Shown here in pieces: positions 37,740-49,959 of a DNA stretch of 64,000 bases (position 1 is its first letter; each line of letters opens with the position of its first letter). The notes beneath the pieces were generated by a model, which had not been told where the DNA came from, made no database searches, and saw only the letters and a list, made by a program, of their open reading frames with translations. The DNA is from Trochalopteron elliotii. Taxonomy: Eukaryota; Chordata; Aves; Passeriformes; Leiothrichidae. Both the position numbers and the translations under genes were made by a program. Location of the stretch: the NCBI GenBank assembly GCA_024734555.1, contig JANPWX010000333.1, positions 124,001 to 188,000 on the forward strand, written 5' to 3'.

Positions 37740-40655
37740 TATAGTTGTAGAATCAAAGCCAGAAGCTACTGTAGCTCAATAGACCATAAACTTCCAAAAA
37801 CAGAGACATTTGTGGGGTTTATGAAAAGGATTCAAACTTTTGCTGCACTGGCAGCCTATCAGGGCAATAATTCAGTTTTTATTTCAGGACTCCCAGCCAT
37901 GTAATATCTTGCCAGGTCTTCCCATAATCCAGATGAACCACTGAGAAAAAAAATGGCTCAGGAAAGTCATCAGATATTGAATTAGAAAATTTCTTGGTGC
38001 TCTCCAGCCCCCTCTCCCTCAAAAGAAGAAAGCTGGAAATAAAACATTAAAATCACAGAATGCAAAGTTATTTCACATATCCACCTGAACACATTGAGTG
38101 TATTTCAGTGGAAACTGAAGATGGATTCTTGTTCCTCTCCCCACTCAATTAATTTCCTCATTTATGCAGCTGAAGTAGATTTAAATAGAACCACCCACCC
38201 TCAATATATTTGTGGTGTATGTTTCTGTGAATGGTGTAGTAAGGAGTATGCTTTTTCAATGAGGTTTTTTTCCTGTTCTCACTGTGTCCATTTATAGCTG
38301 TCTCTATTCCCATTTTCTATATGGCTTTGTAAACGTCTCACATGTACATGCACGGTTGGTAAAGTTCATACTAGCAAAATACATTGCATGCAATGCTACC
38401 CAGTAGGCATCCATAGGCTAAACATGCTTTAATGCAAATATCTGATCCCACTCAGCAGATTTTTCAGGAAAACTGGCTGTATAACATGCAGAATTTTCTC
38501 CATGTGAGGTGGATTTTTTTGTTCTACGTCAGCACTGGAAGGGGTCTTTCTATTATTATAATAATTATTAATATGTGCATACTTTTATAGCCTATGTAGA
38601 TAAAACTTCCAATTAATGTATTTAACTGTCTAGCAGTTTTTCATTGCTTTTAGTTTCATCATGTTTTGCCCCTCCTAAACAACTACACACTTGCAGCTAA
38701 ATTCTTTACTGCTCCAGCAACTTGAGCTTCCACATAACAATTAAAGGTGTTATAAATCTCTTCCACCACAACCCATTATTTTGAATAGATAACCAAATAA
38801 GCAAGATTAGGTCATGTGGTTCTTAGTACTCATACAGCAAATTTATAGAGAAAATTAAGCATTTAGTTTATTCACAGATATTTTCCACACAGTCTATGTA
38901 GTCTAAAATTAGAAATGCTTATTACCGTGTACGTTATCTTTATTGTTGAAACTGCAATCAATAAAATCACAAATCTCTCTTCTCCTAGGGCATGACCATA
39001 AGATGGATTAAACCAATGAGAATCTTTTCATTGCTTTCAATATGACTTGGATAGGGGAACAGGGAGTTTGTGTGAAGGATTACTTCATAGAAAATGCAAG
39101 CATTTGGGGCTGAGTTGATTATCACAATTCCTCTTACTCCTCAGAGACACTACAAAGACCATTTGTCAGAGGATGGCTCTCTGAATTGTTGGGATCCTTT
39201 TTTTTTTTTGACACCTATTGGCTTTCAAAAAGCTTGTGTCAGCAGGCCAAACACACCTAACAACTGAGATGTGCAGCAGCATGTCTCTCCAGATGAGGTC
39301 AATATTTACTACAGAGTTAATCTCATGCTTGCAAATTCCAACATATGACACCACGATATCACCAACATCAGGCAAGGCAGAATTCTCCCTGCCTACTTGC
39401 CCAGTGCTTCACGAAAAATGCCACATTTGTAGAAACCCCAGGTACCAGGACTCACTCCTGGTAGGGAGATGCCACTGGACTCCCAGACCTCTCCCAAAAC
39501 CCCTTGTTCACAGCCAGACGTGGATCAGCATCTCCACACTTTCTTTTCTGTTCTCCTATCTGGCCACACAGCACAGAGTGTCAAAAGCTCTCAATATTCC
39601 TTCAAAAAGAGTGAAAGCCACAGACATGAGTAATGTGGTTTATGCTTTAGTGAAAGCGCTGTGCACTTAGCAATTCTTAATGGCATAAAAAAATAATGCT
39701 CTTCTAGAAAATCTTGCACATCCTGCCCTTTAGTGGCCAGCACACGAGGTTTTGTACCAAGTTGAAACAAACTCTGACAGATTCATGCTGCAATTTCAGA
39801 AAGTAGCCAAAAATCTGTGGGGAACAGCCTGGCACAATTAAATACTCAGTGATCACGAGCTAAATGCAATCTGAAGTGAGGAATGCAGAAATTACCTGGG
39901 CAGGGCATTAAGCCACTGTGGTGCTTGTCTCCTTGCCCTGCAGAGCTGAGGTGAAGGGGAATGACACACCTGGCACTTCATTTCTGTGCTCAGCATATGG
40001 CCCAAACACCAAACATTCACAAGCCCAAAACCACCATGGGTCTGTTGATCACTCCTCTGTGCCCTCCTTCTAATAAAACTATTGCAAATATTCATAAAGA
40101 ACGATTAGGGAGAAGCCTAATTAAGCCTGGTGATCTCTCACATAATGGGAATGTTTTCTGCCTTAAAATGCCAATTTGGTGAGTGGGGGAGCAAAGGGAA
40201 GTGATGTTGGGCCACCCTGTAATCTGGAGAGCCTCACTGTCATTCCCTAAGGGCTGAGTACTAGCACACAATCAAATATCTGGAGAAAAATCTTATTTCT
40301 AGATGGATTCCCTTAGTCTCTGTCCTTGTATGAGAAAATATTTTGAGAAGAGGCCTCCAATATTACAAGCATAAAATAAGCCAACAGTGGTTGCACATTT
40401 TCTGTAGTGTTTCACCTACATTTCTTCAGGCCCAGACATTGACGACATTATTTTTAGGCAAAAATTTATGTGGATGTCATAGAAACCTCTAATATAAGAA
40501 AGGCAAGGGACACTTATCTGCATTTTCTATTAAAAATGTACTACAGCAGTACCTGGTTTATTCGGGAGCACACAAAAAGACAGAAATAAAACTGTAATCC
40601 CACCTGTACAGAAGCTGGGCAGAGGCACAGACAGGAGCACACCTGGGTGCTGTGA

Positions 40656-40895
<240 letters not shown>

Positions 40896-42782
40896 TAGCT
40901 CCTCCTGTGTATATGTTTCTGTTTGTGTACCATCCAGTGGAGAGCTGTAAGTCTTTAGATTGTGCATAGGAATTTTGTTGTGTTCTTTATTTAACAAAAT
41001 AGAAAAATCTCTAAGAACAAGTATATTTTTAGATCACTTTCTTGCTACTTTAGTTTATAGTTCTGTGAACGTGAATCATGTTACAATTTACCTGAAAACT
41101 GTGACAATATTGCCCAGTATGGATGCTTTTATGAGTATAAGAGATTTATTATTCATAAATACCTGGACAAAATTATCCCTTTAGTCACTTCACAGACCCT
41201 CTTCTGTGCCACATTAGTTTTGATTCATAAATATTTCAAAGGACAACTGCCATTCATTTTGATTTAATTAGTCATTTGGAAAGTCAGTGGCAAGATAACA
41301 TAAATAAATGAATCTTGTTTTCTAGTCCTGAAACAAACATTACAGAAAGCTGGAAAAAAATCTTTGCCTTTTGAAATCACTGCTGCTGTTGCTTGCCACG
41401 GGGATTTTGTTTTTTTTTAATTTTTTTTTCTGAAGGAAAAGCACCATGTTATTTGTGTCTGGGTTTCAGATGAGGTTTAGCTCCACAGGGTGTTTTCCTC
41501 CCTGGGGCTCCCCTGCCAGCACTGCAAGGTGAAACCACACAGCAATCAGGGAGAGAGCCAGGGCTGGGAAGTGCTTAGGAAATATAAATCACATAAGAAG
41601 ATGGGGAGTAACTGGTACTAATCCCATTAGTTACTCTTCCCAAACAAGCTGCTCTGTGCTGCAGAATCCCTCAGTGCAGCAGAGGGATTGTGGAATGGAG
41701 TATCTTGTAAAAATCCCTGGCTGTTCTTTTTTGGTCAGCGTTGTGTGCTGTTGTTTATACCAACCCACAGGTGCTTCAGAGAGCCACAGGGTGGTTTTGT
41801 GCAGCACTGTAGGCTCTGTGCTGGGCTCTCCTCACTCTTTCCATGCTGGAATCCCATGGGTGGTGATGTCTCTGCCAGTTTTGGAACCACACAAAGTTTC
41901 CTCTTTGGGGCTGTGTTTGGCTCTCAGCTTCACCCCAAGCAAGTGAGAGTGGGCAGCTCTACAAGCAAATATTGGGGAAAATGTTCTCTCCTGGGTACCT
42001 TTCCCCAATCCCGGGCTGCCAAGGAATTAGAATGGAGCAGGGAGTAGTCCAGTGTAGCTCAGACAGGAGCTGTAGTTAGAAAGGTGTTGTGGAATGGAGA
42101 GTTGTGCAGGCAAAAACCATTCTTGCAGATTTGACACCAAAAAGGTGAGAGGATAAGGGCTACCTTAGAGGAATGAGAACCTCATGTTTTCTCAGCAGGT
42201 ATTTCTGGCATGTGGCTATCTGGTTTATAGATTAGAGACACAAAAGGAAATGTCTTGCTATTTAAAAAAACACATTCAAATTTTTAAATTATGAAGCAGT
42301 GTTTCATAGTTTGGTACACTGGGAATGCAATTCAGCTTCTGAACTCATGATTAAACCCATGCTATGAATGCACCTGTGAATGATTATATTTTAGTCCACA
42401 ACCTGTCATTCCGTTGTTGCTTAATTACCCTGATAAAAAGAAGCTTTTCCTTTTCTGCTAAGCACACTCATAAAATGGTAGGTGAAAACTACAGCAGGTT
42501 GTAACCAAAGATCAGCTGTACAAGCCTTGAAGAATTTCATGTTCTTCGTCAGGTCATGAAATACAGAGGCAGCAGATAGAGCAGGGAGACACCATTAATT
42601 CAGCTCTCATAACTGTTCAGAGAAGAGAAGCTCAAAGAGTGCTGTGTTAAGAAAAAAGTCGGGTGCAGGTGTGGACTGGAGCCTAATTGCTCTGTCAGGA
42701 TTACAATAAAGAGAAATGTTATGGTGTGGAATTTTGAAAGGAGTTAGGATAAAACAATGGCTAATATGAAAGTGTAAGGCAA

Positions 42783-42825
42783 GTCCCATTGAAGTCATTG
42801 GTAAGACTCACTGTGACTTCAAAGC
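42783..42825 (+). repeat. Copy of the ancient dyad motif
   Basis: It reads GTCCCATTGAAGTCATTGGT, then AAGACTCACTGTGACTTC, AAAG and CCAGCAG. The halves (CCATTGAAGTCA and TGACTTCAAAG) are near inverted copies of each other, as in the remembered ancestral form. Confidence 0.5.
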
Positions 42826-43087
42826 CAGCAGACGTGAACTACAAAGGAATGTCTTCCCCTTTCAAGTTCAGTTGTTGTAGTCAGCCCATGGCTGCTTTTG
42901 TAGATGGCTGGAGGATGGTTCAAAAGCCCAATATGCTGCTGGTAAAAATTAATCCAAGGGACATTTACTTTGGCCTTTGTTTTATCCCAGACTTTGCTTT
43001 GTGACTTTTGACATACTGACCTGGTTTAAGTCAAAACTTTTTTCCAATTTGGTGGTTCTGTTCTTGTTAAGACAAACTCCCAAAACT

Positions 43088-43116
43088 TCCCATGGGAGTC
43101 CCATTGACGTCAGTGC
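43088..43116 (+). repeat. Copy of the ancient dyad motif (partial)
   Basis: It reads TCCCATGGGAGTCCCATTGA followed by CGTCAGTGC. It lies only about 260 bp from the copy at 42783, in a similar orientation. The match is short but carries the diagnostic GGGAGTCCCATTGACGTCA pattern. Confidence 0.4.
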
Positions 43117-45905
43117 TTTAACTCATACAAAGATTTGGGATTTGCTGTTTATTTTGGACATGAGAACATTTCAAAAGGTCACCTGCAACTTTCTACCTTC
43201 TTTATCTACCATATTGAAAGGATTAAGACTAGTTATTCTCAGACTAGGTTTTATTTACAGTGTGTAAATGTATAAAATTTCAAGCCATAATGTGTCACTA
43301 AGAAATCTTGCTTGGGTCCTAATCAAATATCCACAGGTGTTCAGGTGCAGCAAAACACTCACACCAAATAGAGACATCACCTCTGAGATGTGACAAGGAC
43401 TGGGAGACCCCTGTGAGCAGTTTGGCTGTTGGTTGGTTATCACCTCGACCCATCTGCACCCCATGGCTGTGTGCTAGTGTGTGTAAAACAGGCTGAACCT
43501 CAGTATTGCTCTGCCAAACTGTGGCTTAATGGTATTGGGATCAAGCTTTTGGTGTTTCCCAGTTAAATTGCCTCAGAAAACACATCATCAAGGCTGCTGC
43601 TTTGGCAGTGTGAGTCCATGTTGCAGAGCAGGGGTTGCATTGCCTTCCACTCCTGCCAGCTGTTGCCCTGGGACACAACTGGGCTGGGTGGAGAGCTGGC
43701 TTTGTTTTCTCTTTCAGAGAATACACTTATATGTGGGAGTCATCTTAACATTTGTAATAAGTATCAGGGGTGATGAATAGTCCTTTTGTCCCTTTTGTTG
43801 TGAGATCTGATCATGGCTAGCACACCATCCCAGTGCACAGGTCCTGGCATGCAGTCGTCCTCCTGCATGGGCTAAAATTCAGGCTGAGGTCATTTGTACT
43901 ATGAAGGGCATGAAGTTGATGTGTATTCCCAAGTATCATTTCCTGCCAAGTTCAGCAAACTTTTTCTTTGGGGTCTCATCTTAATAAAGCATAGTGAGGC
44001 CAAGCTGTGGCAGTTTCAGAAGTCATAAATGATTCCTTGTGGCTCATTCAGCAGACACTGTCCTAAAAGCTGCCTCCATCATCAGTGAATTATGCAGTAG
44101 CAGCAGAGGGTGGAAAACAAAAGCCAAAGTTTTCCATGAAACACAGACACCAGTTTCTGTTTCTTTGCCTGTTCTGTTGCACATTTACTTTCATGATTTC
44201 CTTCACGACTTCAAAGCCTTTTTTGTTTGAAGGATGGTTTGAAGTGCTCCCTTCCCTCTCTCCAATTTATCTTGCCTGCCACTTGGCCACAGCATACACC
44301 ATGGGCATCAGGCTGCTCAGCTCTCTGCCATGGATATTATTATTTTCTTCATTTGCCCAAACACCTCTCCAGAGCAAGCCCCAGGTGGATTTACTTTCTT
44401 TTGTGTTACAGGAGTTTGAAAGGATCCCTTTTTCTGGGGAAAGCAATGTCCAGCATTTCCAGTGGGCTCCTGAAGGCCCTCAGGTCCCTCAGCAGAAATC
44501 TCTGTCACTGGTGCAATTTCTCCTGTGGGCTGAGGTTTTATCCCTTTGCCATATCATTACTATAAAAAAAGAGATACTTATAGCTTTAATATTGTCACTT
44601 TTATACTGGGAATGTCATGCTTTTTACCATGTCCTTTAAAGAGGTATTGAACCATCCTGTACAGTCAGTAGGTGGTTATGTCTGTGTTTTCCTCAAGGCT
44701 TGTGAATAATATATAATTTGTTCATCTATACTGGAGTTTACTATGTTATAGTCAATGCTCTCAGACACAAATTTTTTTAATGTTTCATTTTTCTGTTCCC
44801 TTCCCTTCAATCTTCTTCCAGGCTATTTTAAACTCTTTCACAGGCAACCTCATATTTCTTGCATAATTATCTGTGAAATTTGTTGGACCACAGAGTATGG
44901 AATAACAGAAAAGCACCTGCACTGGCTTTTGAAATCGGCCACAAAGGGACTTTCATGCAGGTTGTGCATATTGCCAGTGCTTTTAGGAAATGAGGTGGGT
45001 TTAACACTGGTGAAAACCAATGAGGAAAAAGGAAGGTGCTACTAAAATGCTTAGCAGTATCTCTCCCTCTAAATTGCACCTGTAAGAAAGGCCTCTGCAG
45101 ACACATGGGGTGATTCCATTCCAAGTTTTCTGCTACACAGGATTTGAAGCATTAACTCTCATTAAGTGGTTTAGTCTGCATGGTTTGCTCCTGTCCTGTT
45201 TTATACCAGTCATGCATCAGGGGAAAGAGAAATCCTTCACTGATACAGAAAAATAAAATAAAATCAAGCCAATATTTTCGTTTTTCACAGATTGATTTTG
45301 GATCATCTCAAGTTTCAGATTGTTCCACAATGTATGAAATATTATCACACATGCACATACTTCAGATTTCTATTAGTTTGAGGATCACTAGCCACCATGT
45401 GGTCCTGTGAATTTACATCACACTTCATCAGGGCAGCACTACCACACCAAACATGAGTCTTAGTGACCAGTGGGAGCACCCTGACTTTTAATGCTTCTCT
45501 GGGCCAGCACCTCACACCTCTCCAGTCGTGCTCCTGGATGGTTGGTGCTGCTCATCCTTATTTTCCCATGTGCAATAGCTGGAGCAGAGAGAGGACAGCA
45601 TTCACAGCACACATTCCATTTGCTGGCATTTGCCCAGGACCCACAAATGAAAATTACCACCTGGTCTGACACTCCTTAGGCAGACACTAGTGCAGCCACC
45701 TTCTTCACATCAGTTCATTTATATTTATTTTTAATTTATGGGTAGGACACCGATTGTAGAGCAAGTATCCATAGTTTAGGAGTGTTCTTTCAGGACAGAC
45801 CTGCAGCTCAGCTCAGCTTCAGCATCCTCCCCCAGCACTGGTGCTACCCCAGCTTGCACCAGCTGGGAGGTGGGCATGGGATGCACAGACCCTTCGTGGC
45901 TCTCC

Positions 45906-45980
45906 CTGCAATGAGAGCAGGATTCAAGCCTTGTAGAGTCAAATGAAAGGCTCCTATTGACTTTTGGTCAGGTCCTTAGT
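45906..45980 (+). repeat. Copy of the ancient dyad motif, longest in the window
   Basis: It begins CTGCAATGAGAGCAGGATTC, followed by AAGCC. After a short gap come GAGTCAAATGAAAGGCTCC, TATTGACTTTTGGTCAGG and TCCTTAG. Both the AATG-GAGCAGGAT half and the AGTCAATG...CTCCTATTGACTT half are present. Confidence 0.5.
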
Positions 45981-46864
45981 AAATGCTTTGTTGGAGATAA
46001 TCCTGTATCTATCAGCACTTACATCAAGTGAAAACAGTTCACAGTCACAAAGCCAATAGTTTTCTATTTATCTAATGTGTACTTTAGGTGGTATCACCAA
46101 AAAGCCCTTTTTTTTCCTCACTCTGTGAAAATACTTTCAATCAATCCTTATTTCTTGAAGAAAGGGGGAAAAATGCTTTTTGAAATCCAAGGAGTCAGCT
46201 TCTCATCCCTCTAGCTGTGCTTCGGCCTAGATAAGAAGAGATCTCAGGGTCCCATATTATTAATTCACTGTCTATATGAATAACGAGCAGCCTTGGTGAA
46301 TTATTCCACACTCCTGGGAAAATCTATAGCCCTGTCCTTCTGCAGCACCACTGGAGCCAAGCAGTAAGCTCATATTTATTTTTATTTGGTGAATTCAGAT
46401 GACTTCATTTGTAAGGAGGAAAAAAAAAGTCTCTCCTTCCCTCTGACATCCATTTAGTAAGCTCAGAAAAAGTCACAGAATATTGTGTGTGCTATTAAAA
46501 AAAAAAGAAGAAGGGGGAGGGAAGTCTAACTTTACTGAAATATTTTAGGCTTTTGTTTTGTCCAGATCATGTCTTCTTGAAACGCCCTTGCAACCAAGTC
46601 AGACCCTGAGAGGTGCTGACTTCAGAGGGAGCAAAAGCAAAGCTGGCAGCAGCCATACAGAGTAATTAATTCATTTAGCCAGGCACAGAATCCTCATTAC
46701 CAGTTTGCCTCTCCATGGCAGGGCAGAGGCTGAAGGGAGAAGAGGGGAGGTATGTGCCTGACCCTGCCAGTGCTGGGTGAGATTTTGTGTCAGAGCAGAG
46801 CCTCATCCCCTGAACCCAGACCAGGCTGTGCTTCTCCCTGTGCAAACAAATCTCTGTATGGGCA

Positions 46865-46933
46865 TATGGGTATATATCTATGAATATATATATCTATGCA
46901 TATATATGTGTGTGTGTGTGTATTTCTGTGTGC
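46865..46933 (+). repeat. Compound (TA)n / (TG)n microsatellite at the inverted-repeat edge
   Basis: Imperfect TATA-rich sequence with interspersed CTATG units is followed by about seven TG units, then a TTTCTGTGTG tail. It ends 9 bp before the left inverted-repeat arm. Alternating purine-pyrimidine DNA of this kind can form cruciform or Z structures and is a known site of fork stalling, so its place at the junction may matter. Confidence 0.9.
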
Positions 46934-46942
46934 ACCCTGCAG

Positions 46943-47117
46943 AGCCACTCACCATCCTGTTCATTTTCCTAAACTCCACAAACCCTCTGAGCCCTCATTT
47001 GGCACAAACTAGCAAGTCTCTCAGGGTTTCAAGAGCCAGTTTACACCAGCTGAAAATCTGGGTGTCAAACCACCTTCTGAGAGTGTTTTGGATGCTGCAC
47101 TTGGGTTGTGCATGTGT
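46943..47117 (+). repeat. Left arm of a 175-bp inverted repeat
   Basis: This segment is the reverse complement of 49143-49317 over all 175 bases, with no gaps and 5 mismatches by hand alignment (about 97 percent identity). Homology starts abruptly at agcca and stops at catgtgt. On its inner side it touches the C-depleted retroviral fragment with no spacer. On its outer side it lies 9 bp from a (TA)n(TG)n microsatellite. It has no coding potential that I recognise. One mismatch is CA here against CG in the other arm, as in methyl-CpG decay. Because it abuts the foreign fragment and the microsatellite, this arm is the likelier derived copy; that direction is inferred. Confidence 0.95.
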
Positions 47118-47731
47118 ATTTAGGAAAAATTTGTGAGGTTTTTTTGTTGGTTGGTGGAGATATTGTTGTGATTTTGTTGATGATATTGGTGGGAATTTGA
47201 TGTTGTTTATTTTTTAATTTTATTTTTAAGAATTGGATTTTTTGAGTAGGTTTTTTAATTTGGGGGGTTTCTTTGATTGTAAAATTAGTTTTTAGGAGAA
47301 TTTGGATGATTTTTTAAAATATTTTAGTTGTAGTGTTTCTTCATATAATGATGTCATATAATGATGTTATTAATGTATTGTAGATGTTTTGGACTTTTTT
47401 TTTTTAGTGTAGTTTGCATTCATTTATGGTGGATGGTAGGATTGTGTCTTTATTTTTGGGGTAATTTGATTTAGGTGTATTGTATTTTTTTATGTGAAGG
47501 TAAATTGAGGTTTGTATTTTGCTGTTAAAGGAATGGAGAAAAATGTATTGGTAATGTTAGTAGTGGTATATTATTTTGTTGTTTTGGATTTTAGTTTGCA
47601 TTGGAGTTTTAGTATAGTATAGTATTTAGTATTTATGTTTGGTATAGTAGTGTTTAATGGTGGAGTTATTTTATGTAAAGTATGATAGTTTCTATTTAAT
47701 TTTTTTTTTTTTTTTTGATTTGTGTATAGAT
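47118..47731 (-). pseudogene. Hypermutated endogenous retrovirus pol fragment (reverse transcriptase core)
   Basis: Seen: the plus strand has only 11 C in 614 bp, while G, A and T are all common; C content returns to normal at both edges. On the minus strand one frame runs unshifted for about 64 codons (roughly 47357-47548). It has an L-P-Q motif (codons 47456-47464) followed by R-H-N-P-T-I, then H-L-Q-Y-I-N-N-I-I-I, with Y-I-N-N at 47366-47377. Known: retroviral reverse transcriptases have LPQG about 30-35 residues before the catalytic YxDD. Here the spacing is 29 codons, both Asp codons read Asn, and the Gly after LPQ reads Lys. Five in-frame stops interrupt the frame, at least some where the family usually has Trp. 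All this is what G-to-A change on the coding strand gives. Inferred: a remnant inactivated by APOBEC-type editing of minus-strand cDNA. Only the fingers/palm part and some downstream sequence remain; no LTR, gag or env was seen. The retroviral class is not settled. Confidence 0.9.
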
Positions 47732-49142
47732 CTAGATCTTTCCAGCACCCAGAGGTGCTCAGACACACAGGGATGATTTCTTGTGGTTGAGGTGCACAGA
47801 GGCAGGACATTCAAGGAGCAAACCTGAGGCAGTCTGCAGGGAGAGTCCCCCAGGTGGGTGCTACCCCATCTCCCAGTGAGGTCTGTGCTGTTCCTGCTGC
47901 CTGCAAACTGTACCAGGCCCTGGGGAGAGGGGGAAGGATCCTGGAATGGATGCTCCTGCCTTCCTGGTGCAGCTAATGAGAGCCTGTGACTGTGGGTTTG
48001 TGTGAGTACCTCCTCACCACAGCTGTAATTTGTCTCCCCACCTATGCTTTGTGTTTCTTTCTCTCTCCACTGACATTGTGGTTTCCAGCACTGCAAAGCA
48101 ACCATCCTTTTTAATATCAAGCTTGTAGAACAGCTGACTCATCCACCCCTGATGAAGTGCAGGGAGCTCCTTAAATCCCAATTTCCGCAGGAAAAATATT
48201 TTCTTTTTCTACTTAAGAGGAGTAAAAAAAAGCTGGAAGTCATGGCATTATCTCCACCTGTGTAAGGGGTGGTCGCTTTTCCAGGCTCCAGCTGGCAGAT
48301 TTCAGTGCTGACACAGAGGGAGCACAGCCCTCACAGCCAACCAAGGTGCACAAACAGCATCCCTATGGTGAAATTAAGGAATGGCATGGCTCTGGAGCAG
48401 TGTGAAGACACACAGGAACATATAATTACTTCACCTCCATACAGAGGAAAGTAACCTTTCGCTCAAATACTTGCAATAAACCCGCCAGAGGCTAAATGGA
48501 AAAAACAGTAGGAGATTTCTCCTCTGATAGGAAGCATTAAGTGTTAATCACAGCACTGGAAAGAGCCTGGGAAGAGGGTTTGGAGGCAGGGAGGGCAGCT
48601 GGCCATGCCAGTGTGCCAGGCACCACAGGGAAAAAAAAGCACGAGCTGGAAGGGAAAAGCAAGACTAGAGAGAATTCCCTTGCAGGGATGAAGCCACAGG
48701 CAGGACCAGGAGTTCAGGTTAAGGACTGGTCAGGCTGCCTGGAGAGCAGAGAGAAAATAAAACAAGGGGTTTCTGCTTTGCAGACACATATTTGCTTTGG
48801 TGAGCCCACAACAGGAGACTCAGCCCCCTGTGACCCACGTGCAAATACACAGATGGGAGATCTAGGGGTAAAAACAGCTACAGCAATGCTGAGGAAGGCT
48901 TCTCACAACAACCCTTCACCCAGCAGTGCTGAGGGAGAGATTTCCAAACATCAGGAAGGTACAGACTGGTGTGCATGTGCCCTGCATGGCAGCAGGAAAA
49001 AGTGATTTGCTACCATTTACTGCATCTGTGTGGAGAGGTGACCCAGCTGAGGGAGTATGTGTGGTGTCTGAGGAGCAAGAGGGTTAAACCTTTATGTCCT
49101 TTAAACAAGCACTGGGGTCATCTTTTCCTTGTGTGGCAGAGC
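47732..49142. other. Spacer between the retroviral fragment and the right arm, no gene recognised
   Basis: Base composition becomes ordinary again immediately after the C-depleted block. The stretch 47740-48000 is GC-rich and lacks CpG clustering. A 154-codon open frame (48541-49005, plus strand) begins with a Leu/Glu/Ala-rich stretch but shows no domain, signal peptide or family likeness that I recognise. Frames of this length are expected by chance in 64 kb. No further retroviral motif was found here. Confidence 0.6.
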
Positions 49143-49317
49143 ACACATGCACAACCCAAGTGCAGCATCCAAAACACTCTCAGAAGGTGGTTTGACACCC
49201 AGATTTTCAGCTGGTGTAAACTGGCTCTTGAAACCCTGAGAGATTTGCTAGTTTGTGCCAAACGAGGGGTCAGAGGGTTTGTGGAGTTTAGGAACATGAA
49301 CAGGATGGTGACTGGCT
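49143..49317 (-). repeat. Right arm of a 175-bp inverted repeat
   Basis: It matches 46943-47117 in inverted orientation at about 97 percent over 175 bp. Its flanks on both sides look like ordinary non-coding DNA, with no microsatellite and no C-depleted sequence, so it may be the donor copy. The arms enclose about 2.0 kb: the retroviral fragment next to the left arm, then about 1.4 kb of moderately GC-rich sequence. A transcript crossing both arms could fold into a 175-bp duplex. Confidence 0.95.
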
Positions 49318-49959
49318 GTTAATCCTTGCTCACAGACCTCAGGGAATGTGTGGGACCAGTGTCCAGCTAATCCACAGCCAAGGGGAGCTTAGGGAAACAT
49401 TAGGGTCGGGTTAGCATCTGTGGTCTATCCTCTCACACCAAATCCTGGCAGGAATTCTGATGATAGTTTATCTCTGCCAGGGAAGACCATATCGTTAAGT
49501 GGCTAATTCTGCATAAACTCACTCCACACATCTTTTCTGCATTAGATACTGTGGTTTTGGTGCACTGTGAAATGCTGTGTGCCTACAGGTGTCTCTAATA
49601 CACTACAGAAAATACGTGATTGGAGTATTGCAGAGCAGGAAGCCGTTTTTTCTTTTCTTTCAAAGCCACCTTCCATCTATAAACATGGAGCTAGTTCACA
49701 AGGCTTGAATGTGGTTTGTAGGATTAGGGTTTGAACACAAAAGAAGTGGATGATTAAGTAAGAATGAAAAATGCTCCTCCACAGTGAGCTCTCTTTAAAT
49801 TAATAAATGAGAAGCTGAAGCTATTACACACTGAGATTTTAAAGAGGCAGTGACCAAATCTTTGAAGGAAGCAAACACATCATTTATCCTCTTACTGATG
49901 AGGAGAGCTCACATAGGAGTCACTAATTTAGCACTGAGAATGTCTGTTGTGTTGAACTA

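Noticed and set aside
39218..39670. 150-codon open frame on the plus strand
   Set aside because: No recognisable domain, low-complexity T run at its start, overlapped by antisense frames.
44085..44639. 184-codon open frame, longest in the window
   Set aside because: Hydrophobic because the strand is T-rich, no recognised domain, overlapped by another long frame, and of a length expected about once by chance in this much sequence.
47118..47731. The C-depleted block as a mitochondrial insertion, bisulfite-like artefact or simple T-rich repeat
   Set aside because: An in-frame reverse transcriptase core with LPQ and YINN at about the expected spacing explains it better. Mitochondrial coding strands are not this poor in G, and an artefact would not stop at the edges of a retroviral homology.
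48541..49005. 154-codon open frame between the inverted-repeat arms
   Set aside because: No family resemblance and no promoter or splice context. Its position inside the inverted repeat is suggestive but is not evidence of a cargo gene.
46943..49317. The inverted repeat as terminal repeats of a DNA transposon with 2-kb cargo
   Set aside because: No transposase, no target-site duplication seen outside the arms, and the arm ends lack the pattern of known superfamilies. The retroviral fragment directly at one inner edge fits a repair event better.
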